Source: Burkholderiaceae bacterium (lineage in GTDB: Bacteria > Pseudomonadota > Gammaproteobacteria > Burkholderiales > Burkholderiaceae). From it: DNA of 49,046 nt. The DNA is taken from assembly GCA_009924985.1 (NCBI GenBank), contig RFQL01000002.1, positions 1 through 49,046 of the forward strand, written 5' to 3'. This document shows positions 26,748 through 36,394 of this stretch, in pieces. Positions within the stretch are counted from its first letter, which is position 1. The number at the start of each line of letters is the position of its first letter. The translations under genes and the position numbers were made by a program. Under the pieces are notes generated by a model, which saw only the letters and a list, made by a program, of their open reading frames with translations, made no database searches and had not been told where the DNA came from.

Positions 26748-27072
26748 GGTCATTATTTGAGCTTTGGGAGTTTGCCATGGCATCCCCAAAGGATTTGATT
26801 GCCAAGAGAGTGGCTCTTTGTACTTCTAGGGTTTGGATGGTGGACTTTAGGACATTCAGATTGAGGGCAAGCCAAGACTCCACGCTCTTAAGGTCTTTAA
26901 TGCGCTTATCCAGTTCTTCAATATCAAAAGAGGGCATTGCATTGTTTAAGCCAGCCATACCCGGAGCCATGCCAGGCATAAAAGACGAGCCCGCATGAGC
27001 GGCGTTATTTTGATCCCACATGGCTTTAAACATCTCTAGGCTTTGATTGAAATCCGGTATGGTGCCAAACAT
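26638..27072 (-). CDS. phaM: PHB granule-associated regulator PhaM
   Basis: The 144-residue protein begins MFGTIPDFNQSLEMFKAMWD, has a Met/Gly-rich linker, the helical FDIEELDKRIKDLKSVESWLALNLNVLKSTIQTLEVQRATL segment and a Lys/Arg/Pro/Ala-rich C-terminal tail ([14 protein letters not shown]). In Ralstonia, PhaM activates the PHB synthase PhaC and tethers granules to the nucleoid, the basic tail binding DNA. The start has a strong Shine-Dalgarno (AGGAGAG, 3-4 nt upstream), unlike most genes here. Its last 36 codons overlap the convergent MBL gene. PHB genes themselves are not in the window. Confidence 0.88.
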   Translation of the reverse strand: MFGTIPDFNQSLEMFKAMWDQNNAAHAGSSFMPGMAPGMAGLNNAMPSFDIEELDKRIKDLKSVESWLALNLNVLKSTIQTLEVQRATLLAIKSFGDAMANSQSSNNDPKERSAKTKPRKSAKSRPRKASDAASSDATNDSDGQ

Positions 27073-27111
27073 AAACTCTCCTAACAGGCTAAATAGTCAC
27101 ATTATCGATAA

Positions 27112-27117
27112 AATAAT
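27112..27117 (+). promoter_or_regulatory. metH -10 element, leaderless geometry
   Basis: AATAAT (5 of 6) ends 6 nt before the ATG at 27124, so transcription would begin at that start codon. No convincing -35 is visible. The short gap to phaM (51 bp) leaves no room for a cobalamin or SAM riboswitch. Confidence 0.45.
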
Positions 27118-27123
27118 GGGTTG

Positions 27124-28224
27124 ATGAAGATTAATCTCACTTCTGCAGCAATGCAAACCCAAATTAGTCCACCCAAGTCGGCTAAGCCCTATACCCGGGG
27201 AGCTAGCCTCCCATTACTTTTAAGGGAGCGTATCCTAATATTGGATGGCGCGATGGGGACCATGATTCAGCAAAAAAAGTTTAGTGAAGCGGACTATCGA
27301 GGCTTACAACATAGCCAACGTTTTGCTAATCATCCCGGGGATTTAAAGGGAAATAATGAGCTTCTGGTCTTAACTCAACCCGCCGCGATTCGTCAAATCC
27401 ATGATGAGTACTTAGCAGCGGGAGCGGACATTATTGAGACCAATACCTTTGGCGCTACCTCGATTGCTCAGGAAGATTACAAAATGCCAGAGTTGGCCCG
27501 TGAAATGAATGTCACGGCGGCTCAATTAGCCCGTGCAGCATGCGATCAATATAGTACCCCGGACAAACCTCGTTTTGTAGCCGGTGCGATTGGACCAACA
27601 CCCAAGACGGCAAGCATTTCTCCGGATGTGAATGATCCAGGCGCCCGCAATGTGCATTTTGATGCTTTACGTAAAGCCTACCGTGAGCAGGCAGAAGCTT
27701 TGTTTGAGGGGGGCTCCGACCTATTTTTAGTCGAAACTATTTTTGATACCCTCAATGCAAAAGCAGCCCTTTTTGCGCTCGATGAGTTTTTTGAGGAGTC
27801 GGGAGAGCGCTTGCCGGTAATGATCTCTGGTACGGTTACAGATGCGTCGGGGAGAATTCTTTCTGGACAAACGGTTGAAGCATTTTGGAATAGCTTGCGA
27901 CATATTAAGCCACTTACCTTTGGCCTGAACTGTGCACTCGGCGCTGCTTTAATGCGACCTTATATTGCGGAATTGGTCCGAGTTTGTGATGTTGCTATCT
28001 CGTGTTATCCCAATGCAGGTTTACCCAACCCCATGAGTGATACTGGTTTTGATGAAACCCCTGAGGTTACTTCTAGTCTGATCGATGAATTTGCTCGGGA
28101 TCACTTGGTTAATCTGGTTGGTGGTTGCTGTGGTACTACTCCTGAGCATATTCGAGCGATTGCACAAGCAATGACAAAGCGCAAGCCACGCCCCTTTTAT
28201 ACAGAATTAAAGGAAGAGACATGA
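27124..28224 (+). CDS. metH: Methionine synthase, homocysteine-binding subunit (split MetH, N-terminal part)
   Basis: Homocysteine methyltransferase module of cobalamin-dependent methionine synthase, here a separate 366-residue protein. It has [12 protein letters not shown] near residue 40, [12 protein letters not shown] near 103, and the zinc-ligand cysteines in GLNCALGA (about 270) and [11 protein letters not shown] (about 336). The remaining modules are encoded by the next gene, coupled by ATGA. E. coli has all modules in one chain; I recall the two-gene form in other Burkholderiales. The start at 27124 is preferred over the TTG at 27121 because the -10 element fits it; MQTQ at 27151 is another option. 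Confidence 0.94.
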   Translation: MKINLTSAAMQTQISPPKSAKPYTRGASLPLLLRERILILDGAMGTMIQQKKFSEADYRGLQHSQRFANHPGDLKGNNELLVLTQPAAIRQIHDEYLAAGADIIETNTFGATSIAQEDYKMPELAREMNVTAAQLARAACDQYSTPDKPRFVAGAIGPTPKTASISPDVNDPGARNVHFDALRKAYREQAEALFEGGSDLFLVETIFDTLNAKAALFALDEFFEESGERLPVMISGTVTDASGRILSGQTVEAFWNSLRHIKPLTFGLNCALGAALMRPYIAELVRVCDVAISCYPNAGLPNPMSDTGFDETPEVTSSLIDEFARDHLVNLVGGCCGTTPEHIRAIAQAMTKRKPRPFYTELKEET

Positions 28225-30962
28225 GTCAGCTACCGGTCATTCCAATGCGACTTTCCGGCCTAGAGCCGTGCAATATCTCTCCACTAATTGGCTTTGTTAA
28301 TATTGGGGAGCGCACCAATGTTACGGGCTCAAAAGTATTTTCACGCATGATTCTGAATAATCAGTTTGATGATGCGCTAGCCGTTGCAAGGCAACAGGTT
28401 GAGAGTGGTGCTCAGATGATTGATATCAATATGGATGAGGCCATGTTGGATTCAGAGGCGGCGATGGTACGTTTTTTAAACTTGATCGCCTCAGAGCCCG
28501 ATATTGCTCGTGTTCCCATTATGGTGGACTCTTCAAAGTGGACGGTAATCGAAGCAGGATTAAAGTGTATTCAAGGCAAACCAATTGTTAACTCTATTTC
28601 TTTAAAAGAGGGTGAGGAGCAATTTAAACACCAAGCTAAATTAATTAAGCGCTATGGTGCTGCAACGGTTGTTATGGCGTTTGACGAGAAGGGTCAGGCC
28701 GATACGTATCAGCGTAAGACAGAAATTTGTCAACGCTCGTACAACATTTTAGTAAACGAATTAGATTTTTCTCCGGAAGATATTATTTTTGATCCAAATA
28801 TCTTTGCAATTGCTACCGGTATTGAAGAGCATGATAACTACGCAGTAGACTTCATTAACGCAACCCGTTGGATTAAAGAAAATTTACCTGGCGCTAAGAT
28901 AAGCGGGGGCGTTTCAAATGTAAGCTTTTCGTTTAGAGGAAATGATCGTGTACGTGAAGCAATCCATACGGTGTTTTTGTATCACGCCATTTCAGCTGGC
29001 ATGGATATGGGGATTGTTAATGCAGGTCAACTAGGTGTCTATGCTGATTTAGATCCTGAGTTGCGTGAGCGGGTGGAAGATGTAGTTCTAAATCGTTTTA
29101 AAGAAAAGGATGGGCAAACCCCAACTGAGCGCTTGTTAGCCATTGCCGATCAATATAAGGGCGGCGGTATTAAGCAAGAAGAGAATTTAGTATGGCGCGA
29201 AGCGCCTGTGCGAGAGCGATTGACCCACGCCCTAGTCCATGGCCTGACAAACTTTATTGTGGACGATACAGAAGAGTTGCGCGCTGAGATTATGGGGATG
29301 GGCGGTCGTCCCATCGAAGTGATTGAAGGCCCGCTGATGGATGGCATGAATGTCGTTGGCGACTTGTTTGGTGCTGGAAAAATGTTTTTGCCTCAAGTTG
29401 TTAAAAGCGCGCGCGTGATGAAGCAAGCAGTGGCCCATTTAATTCCTTATATTGAGGAAGAGAAGAAGCAATTAGTTGCTGCTGGCGGAGAAAGTAAAGC
29501 TAAAGGCAAGATCGTAATTGCGACCGTAAAAGGGGATGTGCATGATATTGGTAAGAACATTGTTACTGTAGTTTTGCAATGTAATAATTTTGAAGTAGTC
29601 AATATGGGTGTGATGGTTCCCTGTGATCAAATATTGAAAAAAGCGAAAGAGGAGAAGGCAGATATTGTTGGCCTCTCTGGTTTAATCACTCCGTCGCTCG
29701 AAGAGATGACGTATGTTGCCCAAGAAATGCAGCGTGATGATTATTTTCGACAGAAAAAAATCCCTTTGTTAATTGGCGGTGCTACTACCTCAAGAGTTCA
29801 TACCGCAGTAAAGATTGCTCCACACTACGATGGCCCGGTGGTTTACGTACCTGATGCCTCTCGCTCGGTATCGGTGGCCTCCAGCTTATTATCAGACGAA
29901 GGCGCTAAGAAATTTATTGATGAGATGCTTGCTGATTATGAGCGGATTCGACATCAACACGCGAACCGTAAAAGTGTTCCGCTCGTTAGCTTACAGGCTG
30001 CTAGAGATAATTATGAGCAATTAGACTGGAACACCTATAAGCCCAGCAAGCCTAAGTTTATTGGTAGGCGCGTATTTAAAAACTTTTCTCTAGCTGAAAT
30101 TGCAAAGTTCATTGATTGGACCCCCTTCTTTCAAACTTGGGATTTAGCTGGTAAGTTCCCAGCGATTCTTGATGATGAAATTGTGGGCGAGGAGGCGCGT
30201 AAGGTGTACGCCGACGCTCAGGCAATGTTGGAGAAATTAATTAAAGGACAGTGGTTACAAGCAGACGCAATCGTTGGTCTATTTCCTGCGAATAGTCAGG
30301 GTGATGATATTTTGCTGTATCCCGATGAGAGCCGAAGCAAGCCTTTTTTAATTTGGCACAATCTACGTCAACAATCTGAGCGCCCTGTAGTTGATGGAGT
30401 AAAGCGACCCAATCGCTGTTTAGCCGATTACGTAGCCAATCACGTCAGTGGGATCGATGATTATGTGGGCTGCTTTGCTGTGACAACCGGTCATGGAGTC
30501 GAAGAAAAAGCAGCTCAGTTTTTAGCTAAGCACGACGATTACAGTGCCATTATGTTAAAGGCATTGGCAGACCGTTTAGCAGAAGCCTTTGCAGAGTTAA
30601 TGCATTGGCGTGTTCGTACTGATTTATGGGGGTACGCAGCAGGTGAGCAACTAAGCACTGAAGAGCTGATTGATGAGAAATACCAAGGAATACGTCCTGC
30701 GCCTGGATATCCCGCTTGCCCAGATCATCAGGTTAAGTTTGCTATGTTTCATGCAATGAAAGCGGATGAGATTGGGATGACCCTCACAGAATCTCTCGCG
30801 ATGAATCCAGCGTCAAGCGTGAGTGGCTTTTATCTTGCCAATCCCAATGCCATGTATTTCAATGTAGGAAAGGTTTCCTCTGATCAAGTAGGCGACTTTG
30901 CAAGGCGAACTGGGAAGTCCCCCGAAGAGGTAAGACGTTCTCTAGCAAGCCTACTGGATTAA
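28221..30962 (+). CDS. metH: Methionine synthase, folate/cobalamin/reactivation subunit (split MetH, C-terminal part)
   Basis: The 913-residue protein carries, in order: the methyl-THF (pterin)-binding domain ([13 protein letters not shown], residues 25-37), the cobalamin cap, the B12-binding domain with [10 protein letters not shown], where His441 is the axial cobalt ligand, and the SAM-dependent reactivation domain ([11 protein letters not shown] and [13 protein letters not shown] near the C-terminus). With the upstream subunit it methylates homocysteine using 5-methyl-THF from MetF. The first codon overlaps the upstream stop (ATGA), so a 1:1 ratio is likely. The 3' end overlaps the convergent DUF1840 gene by 4 bp. 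Confidence 0.96.
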   Translation: MSQLPVIPMRLSGLEPCNISPLIGFVNIGERTNVTGSKVFSRMILNNQFDDALAVARQQVESGAQMIDINMDEAMLDSEAAMVRFLNLIASEPDIARVPIMVDSSKWTVIEAGLKCIQGKPIVNSISLKEGEEQFKHQAKLIKRYGAATVVMAFDEKGQADTYQRKTEICQRSYNILVNELDFSPEDIIFDPNIFAIATGIEEHDNYAVDFINATRWIKENLPGAKISGGVSNVSFSFRGNDRVREAIHTVFLYHAISAGMDMGIVNAGQLGVYADLDPELRERVEDVVLNRFKEKDGQTPTERLLAIADQYKGGGIKQEENLVWREAPVRERLTHALVHGLTNFIVDDTEELRAEIMGMGGRPIEVIEGPLMDGMNVVGDLFGAGKMFLPQVVKSARVMKQAVAHLIPYIEEEKKQLVAAGGESKAKGKIVIATVKGDVHDIGKNIVTVVLQCNNFEVVNMGVMVPCDQILKKAKEEKADIVGLSGLITPSLEEMTYVAQEMQRDDYFRQKKIPLLIGGATTSRVHTAVKIAPHYDGPVVYVPDASRSVSVASSLLSDEGAKKFIDEMLADYERIRHQHANRKSVPLVSLQAARDNYEQLDWNTYKPSKPKFIGRRVFKNFSLAEIAKFIDWTPFFQTWDLAGKFPAILDDEIVGEEARKVYADAQAMLEKLIKGQWLQADAIVGLFPANSQGDDILLYPDESRSKPFLIWHNLRQQSERPVVDGVKRPNRCLADYVANHVSGIDDYVGCFAVTTGHGVEEKAAQFLAKHDDYSAIMLKALADRLAEAFAELMHWRVRTDLWGYAAGEQLSTEELIDEKYQGIRPAPGYPACPDHQVKFAMFHAMKADEIGMTLTESLAMNPASSVSGFYLANPNAMYFNVGKVSSDQVGDFARRTGKSPEEVRRSLASLLD

Positions 30963-31273
30963 GGAACTCCCCAAACCACGGGTTCATGGTTCCTTTGAGC
31001 CTGTTTTAGAAGCTCCATAAATGGAAAAGCACGACGACCCAATGGATCTTTTCTAGAAACAGTAGATTGCTCCGATGCATCAAGTGTTTTGCTTGTGGTA
31101 TTTCGCTCTAACTGAATTGCTTCATCAAGTAGATGAAGATAGTTTGGAATTTGCTCGGGAAGTAAAATTCCAGTGGACTCAAAGGGACGTTGCATCAATG
31201 CAAAAATCCGTTCTGAAAGATCATCAAGCATGATGACAGGAGCGCAATTTTTTGATTGAAAACGATGAATCAT
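30959..31273 (-). CDS. DUF1840 domain protein
   Basis: The 104-residue protein starts [30 protein letters not shown], matching the DUF1840 pattern found in beta-proteobacteria (a short basic strand, then a helix beginning VIM). The C-terminus has [24 protein letters not shown], the other conserved block, including the final VVWGV. The function is unknown. It is convergent with metH (4-bp overlap) and divergent from argS. Its start codon is preceded by a well-placed -10. Confidence 0.82.
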   Translation of the reverse strand: MIHRFQSKNCAPVIMLDDLSERIFALMQRPFESTGILLPEQIPNYLHLLDEAIQLERNTTSKTLDASEQSTVSRKDPLGRRAFPFMELLKQAQRNHEPVVWGVP

Positions 31274-31279
31274 TCACAA

Positions 31280-31285
31280 AGCATA
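31280..31285 (-). promoter_or_regulatory. DUF1840 gene -10 element, leaderless geometry
   Basis: TATGCT (4 of 6) on the reverse strand ends 6 nt before the ATG at 31273. No clear -35 is visible. On the opposite strand GATAAA (31294-31299) could serve argS with a 5-nt leader. Confidence 0.4.
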
Positions 31286-31310
31286 CCATCACTGATAAAC
31301 TCCTAGCTCT

Positions 31311-33033
31311 ATGTTGTTAGCTCAAAAAACCCAGCTCATACATCTGATTGCCAATGCCTTAAATTCCATTGCGCAAGAGCGGGGTCTTGCTGCAGGTGAG
31401 TTTCCGATTCCTCACCTTGAGAGACCAAAAGTCATTGATCATGGTGATGTGGCATGTAATATTGCATTACAAATTGCTAAAGCATGGAAAGCAAATCCCC
31501 GTGAACTCGCGGGGTTGATTGTGGCACGATTGCGATTAAATCTAGAGTATCAAGATTTAATCGCAAGCTCTGACATTGCAGGACCCGGTTTTATTAATTT
31601 TCGCTTAAGTCAGCACGCCAAATCAGGAGTCATACAAATTATTTTGAATGATCAAGATCGCTTTGGGCGGCATGATCGCAGTGGTTTACAAGATGCATCG
31701 ATACCGGCTCGTGCCATGATTGAGTTTGTTTCTGCCAACCCCACAGGACCTTTACATGTTGGGAGATGCCCTAGCTAATCTATTAGATAGCCAAGAAATT
31801 AAAGTGCATCGGGAGTTTTATTACAACGATGCTGGGGTGCAGATACAGAATCTTGCAATTTCTGTTCAGGCTCGTCTGAGAGGTTTAGCCCCAATTAGTG
31901 CTGATTGGCCAAAAGATGCCTACAACGGTGAATATATTAATGAGATTGCTCAGTCGTATCAGTCAGAGCGAGGCGATGAAAATGATTTAGAGGTAATCCG
32001 AAAATTTGCAGTGGCCTATTTACGTAAAGAGCAAGATATTGATCTTAAGATTTTCGGTGTTCGCTTTGATGAGTTTTATCTTGAATCCTCTTTGTATTCG
32101 GATGGAAGTGTTCAGAAGGTCATTGAAGATCTCACGAGTGTTGATAAAACCTATGAGGCTGATGGTGCACTCTGGTTAAAGACCACCTTAGATGGTGATG
32201 ATAAAGATCGTGTCATGCGTAAATCAGATGGCAACTATACCTACTTTGTACCCGATGTGGCATATCACATTAGTAAATGGAGTCGAGGTTTTGAGAAAGT
32301 AATTAATGTACAGGGGAGCGATCATCATGGCACGATTGCACGTGTTCGCTCAGGTATTCAAGGCGTCGCTCAGAAACGTCATTGGGCAATTCCAACCACT
32401 TTTCCTGATTATGTATTACATAAGATGGTGACAGTCATTAAGGATGGCGCAGAGGTAAAACTTTCTAAGCGAGCTGGTTCTTATGTCACTCTCAGAGATT
32501 TGATTGAATGGTCTGGTGGTGTTCATACACAAATGTCAACCGTGGAACGAGAGCGTGCATTACAACGAGGGCGCGATGCAGTTCGATTTTTCTTAATCTC
32601 CCGAAAGGCAGATACAGAGTTTATTTTTGATGTGAACTTAGCACTACAGCAAAATGATGAAAATCCTGTTTTTTATGTTCAGTATGCGCACGCACGTATT
32701 TGTTCAATTTTGCAACAATGGGGCGGTGACTCAAATACGCTACACAAAGCCAATTTAGCCTTGCTTGATAGTAAGGCAGCAGATCACTTACTACGTCGCT
32801 TAGCAGAGTATCCAGAGGTCCTCGCATCCGCTGCCGAAGACTTGGCCCCTCATGCGGTCGCATTTTATCTTCGTGATTTAGCAGGTGATCTTCATACTTT
32901 CTATAATGCAGATCGTGTTTTGGTCGATGAATCTGATCTTAAATTGGCTCGCCTTGCTTTGTTGTTGGCCTGTCGCCAGGTCTTAGAAAATGGCTTAAAA
33001 GTTTTAGGGGTTTCTGCGCCAAGCAAGATGTGA
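31311..33033 (+). pseudogene. argS: Arginyl-tRNA synthetase, disrupted by a deletion in the HIGH motif
   Basis: Two frames encode adjacent parts of one ArgRS. The first (31311-31778) runs through the N-terminal Add1 domain to [12 protein letters not shown] and then shifts to a premature stop. The second resumes at [12 protein letters not shown] (about 31759) and runs to 33033, including [10 protein letters not shown], the KLSK form of KMSKS (VKLSKRAG) and the DALR anticodon domain. Intact ArgRS reads HVGHGRQAALGDA here, so about 7 residues plus a frame change (23 nt) are missing, between two copies of TTGG. The second His of the class I HIGH motif is lost. Because ArgRS is essential, suspect a sequence error or a second copy elsewhere. 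Confidence 0.88.
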
Positions 33034-33076
33034 ACTATTGAGTAAATGGGGTTTAGTGCTTCTAACTTGAAGCGGG

Positions 33077-33082
33077 TAAGAT
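33077..33082 (+). promoter_or_regulatory. SPOR gene -10 element, leaderless geometry
   Basis: TAAGAT, the same hexamer as the metK -10, ends 6 nt before the ATG at 33089. No convincing -35 lies 16-18 bp upstream and no Shine-Dalgarno precedes the ATG. Confidence 0.4.
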
Positions 33083-33088
33083 AGCGTT

Positions 33089-33709
33089 ATGAAGTCATCC
33101 AGATATCAAAATACAGTCTCACAGACTAGGCAATCTTCTGCATTGAGTTCTTCTCAGTCGGGAGGGATCATCATGGGAGTGGTGATTGGCCTTTTAGTTG
33201 GAGTAGGCCTGGCGCTTTTGGTCGCTTGGTATTTAACACGGTCCCAGCCGCAAGAAAAGCCTGGTATTCGCGCTCCCAGCGCCCCCTCATTTATGAAGCC
33301 GGTCCCTCAAAAAGCGGATAAGGAGGAGGAAGAGGAAACTTCAGTCGCCCCTCCCAAGGTAGATCTTAATAGGCCCTTACAAGGAAAAGGAGTTGGCTCT
33401 GGAGCACCCGACCCAATTGCTGAGATCGCTACTGGTAAGATCTCCGAGCCTAAACCAGAGATAAAGCCCGATACCCAGTTTTATGTGCAAACGGGCGTCT
33501 TTAATCAACGCGCTGATGCGGATGCTCAAAAGGCTACATTAGCCATGCAGGGTATACAAACACAGCTTAGTGAGAGTTCTGTTGACGGACCTACTGTTTG
33601 GAGAGTTCGAATTGGCCCTTTTACCAGTATTGAAGATACAGCTTCGACTAGAAGTAAGTTAACCATTATCGGTATTAAACCCACCGTTATCCGAGTGAAT
33701 AAATCATGA
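33089..33709 (+). CDS. SPOR-domain membrane protein
   Basis: The 206-residue protein has a short cytoplasmic start, one transmembrane helix (MGVVIGLLVGVGLALLVAWYL, about residues 29-49), a Pro/Lys/Glu-rich periplasmic linker and a C-terminal SPOR domain (QFYVQTGVFNQRADADAQKATLAMQG to VIRVNKS, about 130-206), which in relatives binds denuded septal peptidoglycan. The layout resembles FtsN or DedD. In beta-proteobacteria such a gene commonly sits between argS and dsbA, as here. The stop overlaps dsbA by 4 bp. Confidence 0.88.
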   Translation: MKSSRYQNTVSQTRQSSALSSSQSGGIIMGVVIGLLVGVGLALLVAWYLTRSQPQEKPGIRAPSAPSFMKPVPQKADKEEEEETSVAPPKVDLNRPLQGKGVGSGAPDPIAEIATGKISEPKPEIKPDTQFYVQTGVFNQRADADAQKATLAMQGIQTQLSESSVDGPTVWRVRIGPFTSIEDTASTRSKLTIIGIKPTVIRVNKS

Positions 33710-34353
33710 TCCATATCCTTAAACTTTTCTCCATTTTTTTGCTTATCTTTAGCGCTAATCAATTGGTCTTGGCCCAGACACCGATTAAGGTTGAAGAGGG
33801 ATTTGATTACCGCGTGCTACCGATTACACAGCCCATTGATGCGAAGGGTAAGGTTGAGGTGATTGAGTTCTTTTGGTACGGATGCCCGCATTGCTATGAG
33901 TTTGAGCCGGAGTTAAAAGGCTGGATCAAGCGCCAAAATAAAGATGTTGTGTTTAAAAAAGTACCTATCGCTTTTCGTGAGGAGTTAATGCCTCATAGCC
34001 AGCTCTTCTATGCCCTGGAGGCTTTGGGTAAAGGCGACACCCTAAATGACAAAGTTATGTTTGCGATGCATCGTGAAAATAAACGCTTGCTCAATGAAAA
34101 TGAAATCGCTGATTGGGTGGCGGCCCAAGGAGTGGATCGAAACGTATTTTTAGCCGCTTATCGCTCATTTGCTGTCTTATCAAAAGCGAGGGCAGCCAAT
34201 CAGCTTGGTAATGCGTATCGAATTGATGGGGTGCCAACGGTAGCCGTTCAAGGCAAGTACATAACCTCGCCTTCTATCGCGGGTAGCCGTGCAAAGGCTG
34301 TGAATATAATGGATTTTTTGGTGAATAAAGTTCGTAAGGATGGCTATAAGTAA
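33706..34353 (+). CDS. dsbA: Periplasmic thiol:disulfide interchange protein DsbA
   Basis: Introduces disulfide bonds into exported proteins. The 215-residue precursor has a signal peptide (LFSIFLLIFSANQLVLAQ), the thioredoxin-like core VIEFFWYGCPHCYEFEP with the active site C60-P-H-C63, and the cis-Pro loop GVPTVAVQGKY near residue 177. CPHC is the classical DsbA active site. It overlaps the SPOR gene (ATGA), so the two are expressed together. It converges on the SDR gene with an 11-bp gap. Confidence 0.94.
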   Translation: MIHILKLFSIFLLIFSANQLVLAQTPIKVEEGFDYRVLPITQPIDAKGKVEVIEFFWYGCPHCYEFEPELKGWIKRQNKDVVFKKVPIAFREELMPHSQLFYALEALGKGDTLNDKVMFAMHRENKRLLNENEIADWVAAQGVDRNVFLAAYRSFAVLSKARAANQLGNAYRIDGVPTVAVQGKYITSPSIAGSRAKAVNIMDFLVNKVRKDGYK

Positions 34354-34364
34354 GCTTGGATAAC

Positions 34365-35141
34365 TTAAATTTTGACGAACTTACGAACGATCCAAAAATA
34401 AATAGGATATGGCAGGATTCGAAGGAATTTAAGAAACCTTGAGAAGCGTTTTGGGAAATGAATATCAAATTCACCACGCTCGATACCTTGCAAAATCTCA
34501 TTAGCAGCTTCTTGTGCTGAAATTAGAGCAGGCATTTCAAAATCATTATTAGCGGTAGCCTCGGTAGCAACAAATCCTGGAGAGATCATATGTACCCCGA
34601 TCCCTTTGGGCTGTAAATCATAAAAAAGTGTTTCGCAGAAATTAATCATGGCTGCTTTGGTCGGACCATAAGCTAAGGCTTTAGGTAGGCCGCTATAGCC
34701 TGCAACACTGCCGACAATCGCAAGATGACCATGTCCAGCTCGCAGCATATCTGGAAGGACGGTAGCAACTGCTCGCATTGGCCCCAAAATATTGGAGTCC
34801 ACTGTTTTTTGAGCGTCTTCCATATTAAAGTCATCTGCTCGCAAGGGAATATAAATACCCGATACAAATAGCAAGAGATCGACACCACCCCACTGCGTAT
34901 GAATCGTTTGGTAGGCCCGAGTAATTGACGATTGATCCATAACGTCGACCGGTATTACAAGGGATTGTGCTGTATCGGCGGAGCGAGCTATATCTTCCAG
35001 GCGTTCAATGCGTCGACTCGACAAGACCAGTTTTGCCCCACGTTTTAATAATTCTCGTGCGCAAGCTTCACCGATCCCGCTTGAGGCACCAATGACCCAA
35101 ACGCGCTGATGCATAAAGTTTGGAATAGCTGCTTGTTTCAA
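34365..35141 (-). CDS. SDR-family oxidoreductase in the lipid/peroxidase operon
   Basis: The 258-residue short-chain dehydrogenase has the cofactor motif GASSGIGEA (about residues 18-26), the NSNILG/VSG core and the catalytic Tyr-Lys pair in YGPTKAAMINF. The C-terminus has a hydrophobic/basic stretch (RFLKFLRILPYPIYFWIVRKFVKI) that may anchor it to the membrane. It is the last gene of a five-gene reverse operon. The start is a TTG in the overlap TTGA with the CFA-synthase-like gene; ATG 35111 would remove 10 residues before the Rossmann strand. The substrate is unknown; context suggests a lipid. Confidence 0.85.
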   Translation of the reverse strand: MKQAAIPNFMHQRVWVIGASSGIGEACARELLKRGAKLVLSSRRIERLEDIARSADTAQSLVIPVDVMDQSSITRAYQTIHTQWGGVDLLLFVSGIYIPLRADDFNMEDAQKTVDSNILGPMRAVATVLPDMLRAGHGHLAIVGSVAGYSGLPKALAYGPTKAAMINFCETLFYDLQPKGIGVHMISPGFVATEATANNDFEMPALISAQEAANEILQGIERGEFDIHFPKRFSRFLKFLRILPYPIYFWIVRKFVKI

Positions 35142-36394
35142 TGGTTTACCTTTTTATGACTGAGAGTGAACTGGACAACATCAATATTTTTTTCTTTAAA
35201 TCCTGCGGCACAGTAGAGAAGATAAAAATTCCACAAACGGATAAAAGCATCATCAAAGCCTAGATCTTTGATTTCAGAGATTTTCTGATTGAAGTTATCA
35301 AACCATATACACAGTGTTTTGGCATAGTCTAGACCAAATGCAAATTCGACCTCAATACGAAGACCGGCATTATTTGCATGCCGTTGGAATGCTTCACGGG
35401 AGGGCAGCATTCCCCCTGGAAAAATATATTGTTGGATAAAGTCAGTACTTTTACGATAGCGATCAAATAAACTCTCATTAATGACAATTGTCTGAATACA
35501 CGCTTTACCATCCTCTTTTAAGCAGCGTGCTAGGGTCTCAAAGTAGCTCGGCCAATATTGTTCTCCGACAGCCTCAAACATTTCAATCGAAGCAATCCCA
35601 TCAAACTGATCCTTACAGTCGCGATAGTCCTGCATGCGTACTTGATGATAGTTCGGCCAATGCTTAGCAAGCCGTTTTGTGGCGTAGGCCTGCTGCTCAG
35701 TCGACAGAGTCAAGCCTGTAACCCGGTGACCGGCATGGGCAGCGGTTTCCATAAAACCGCCCCAACCACAGCCAATCTCTAGTAGTTCGCTAGTGGGCGC
35801 TAAGGCTAGAGAGTTGAGGATTGCTTGATATTTAGCAGTCTGCGCATTTTCTAGCACACACTTCGCTTGCCCCTGAAACCAAGCGCTCGAATAAGTCATC
35901 GTGGGATCTAACCAAAGGGTATAGAAGGCATTGCCCAAATCATAGTGCGCATGAATATTTTTACGACTGCCCACTTTACTATTACGATTTAAGTAATGGC
36001 GCACCCGATAGACTAGGGATCCAAACCAATTGCCATAGATGGCTTGCTCTAAGACATTGCGGTTTCGAACCGCTAGATCTAAAAGTTGTTCGAGGTTAGG
36101 ACTGTCCCAATCACCACGGATGTATCCCTCGGCGAAACCAATATCACCATGCCTGAGAATATCTTTAAAGGCGCTCCAGCGATGAAAGCGGATTTCAGCC
36201 TGAAGAGGATCTTGGGGTTTTCCAAATACCCGTTTTTCACCATTTGGAAAATACAAGGTTAAGTAGCCCGCAGATAGCTCTTTTAAAAGGCGCTCTATGG
36301 TTCTTGCAGACAACGGGATTGCACCACTTACCTCAGGCTCGCTTGAGCGTGAGAAGTTTAGCTTTGCTAGTAGTGACTGACCGGGGCGCATCAT
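35138..36394 (-). CDS. Cyclopropane-fatty-acyl-phospholipid synthase family methyltransferase
   Basis: The 418-residue SAM-dependent enzyme modifies double bonds of membrane phospholipid acyl chains. It has the N-terminal half typical of CFA synthases, the FYTLWLDPTMTYSSAWF segment near residue 150, the SAM motif LLEIGCGWGGF near 205, the downstream SIEMFEAVG (about 270) and QQYIFPGGMLPS (about 320). It could make cyclopropane acids or, as in the Rhodobacter furan fatty acid pathway, transfer a methyl group. Coupled by ATGA to the DUF1365 gene upstream. The furan assignment is context-based inference. Confidence 0.9.
   Translation of the reverse strand: MMRPGQSLLAKLNFSRSSEPEVSGAIPLSARTIERLLKELSAGYLTLYFPNGEKRVFGKPQDPLQAEIRFHRWSAFKDILRHGDIGFAEGYIRGDWDSPNLEQLLDLAVRNRNVLEQAIYGNWFGSLVYRVRHYLNRNSKVGSRKNIHAHYDLGNAFYTLWLDPTMTYSSAWFQGQAKCVLENAQTAKYQAILNSLALAPTSELLEIGCGWGGFMETAAHAGHRVTGLTLSTEQQAYATKRLAKHWPNYHQVRMQDYRDCKDQFDGIASIEMFEAVGEQYWPSYFETLARCLKEDGKACIQTIVINESLFDRYRKSTDFIQQYIFPGGMLPSREAFQRHANNAGLRIEVEFAFGLDYAKTLCIWFDNFNQKISEIKDLGFDDAFIRLWNFYLLYCAAGFKEKNIDVVQFTLSHKKVNH

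Noticed and set aside
27073-27123. Cobalamin or SAM riboswitch before metH
   Set aside because: The gap is only 51 bp and contains the phaM ribosome-binding site and a -10 element, which leaves no room for either aptamer.
31740-31780. Programmed ribosomal frameshift in argS
   Set aside because: There is no slippery heptamer or downstream pseudoknot that I can see, and joining the frames would still leave out the catalytic HGRQAAL residues.
31720-33033. A separate, shorter ArgRS starting at 31720
   Set aside because: It begins with out-of-frame sequence and lacks the N-terminal domain and HIGH motif; the missing part is encoded just upstream in another frame, so this is one broken gene.
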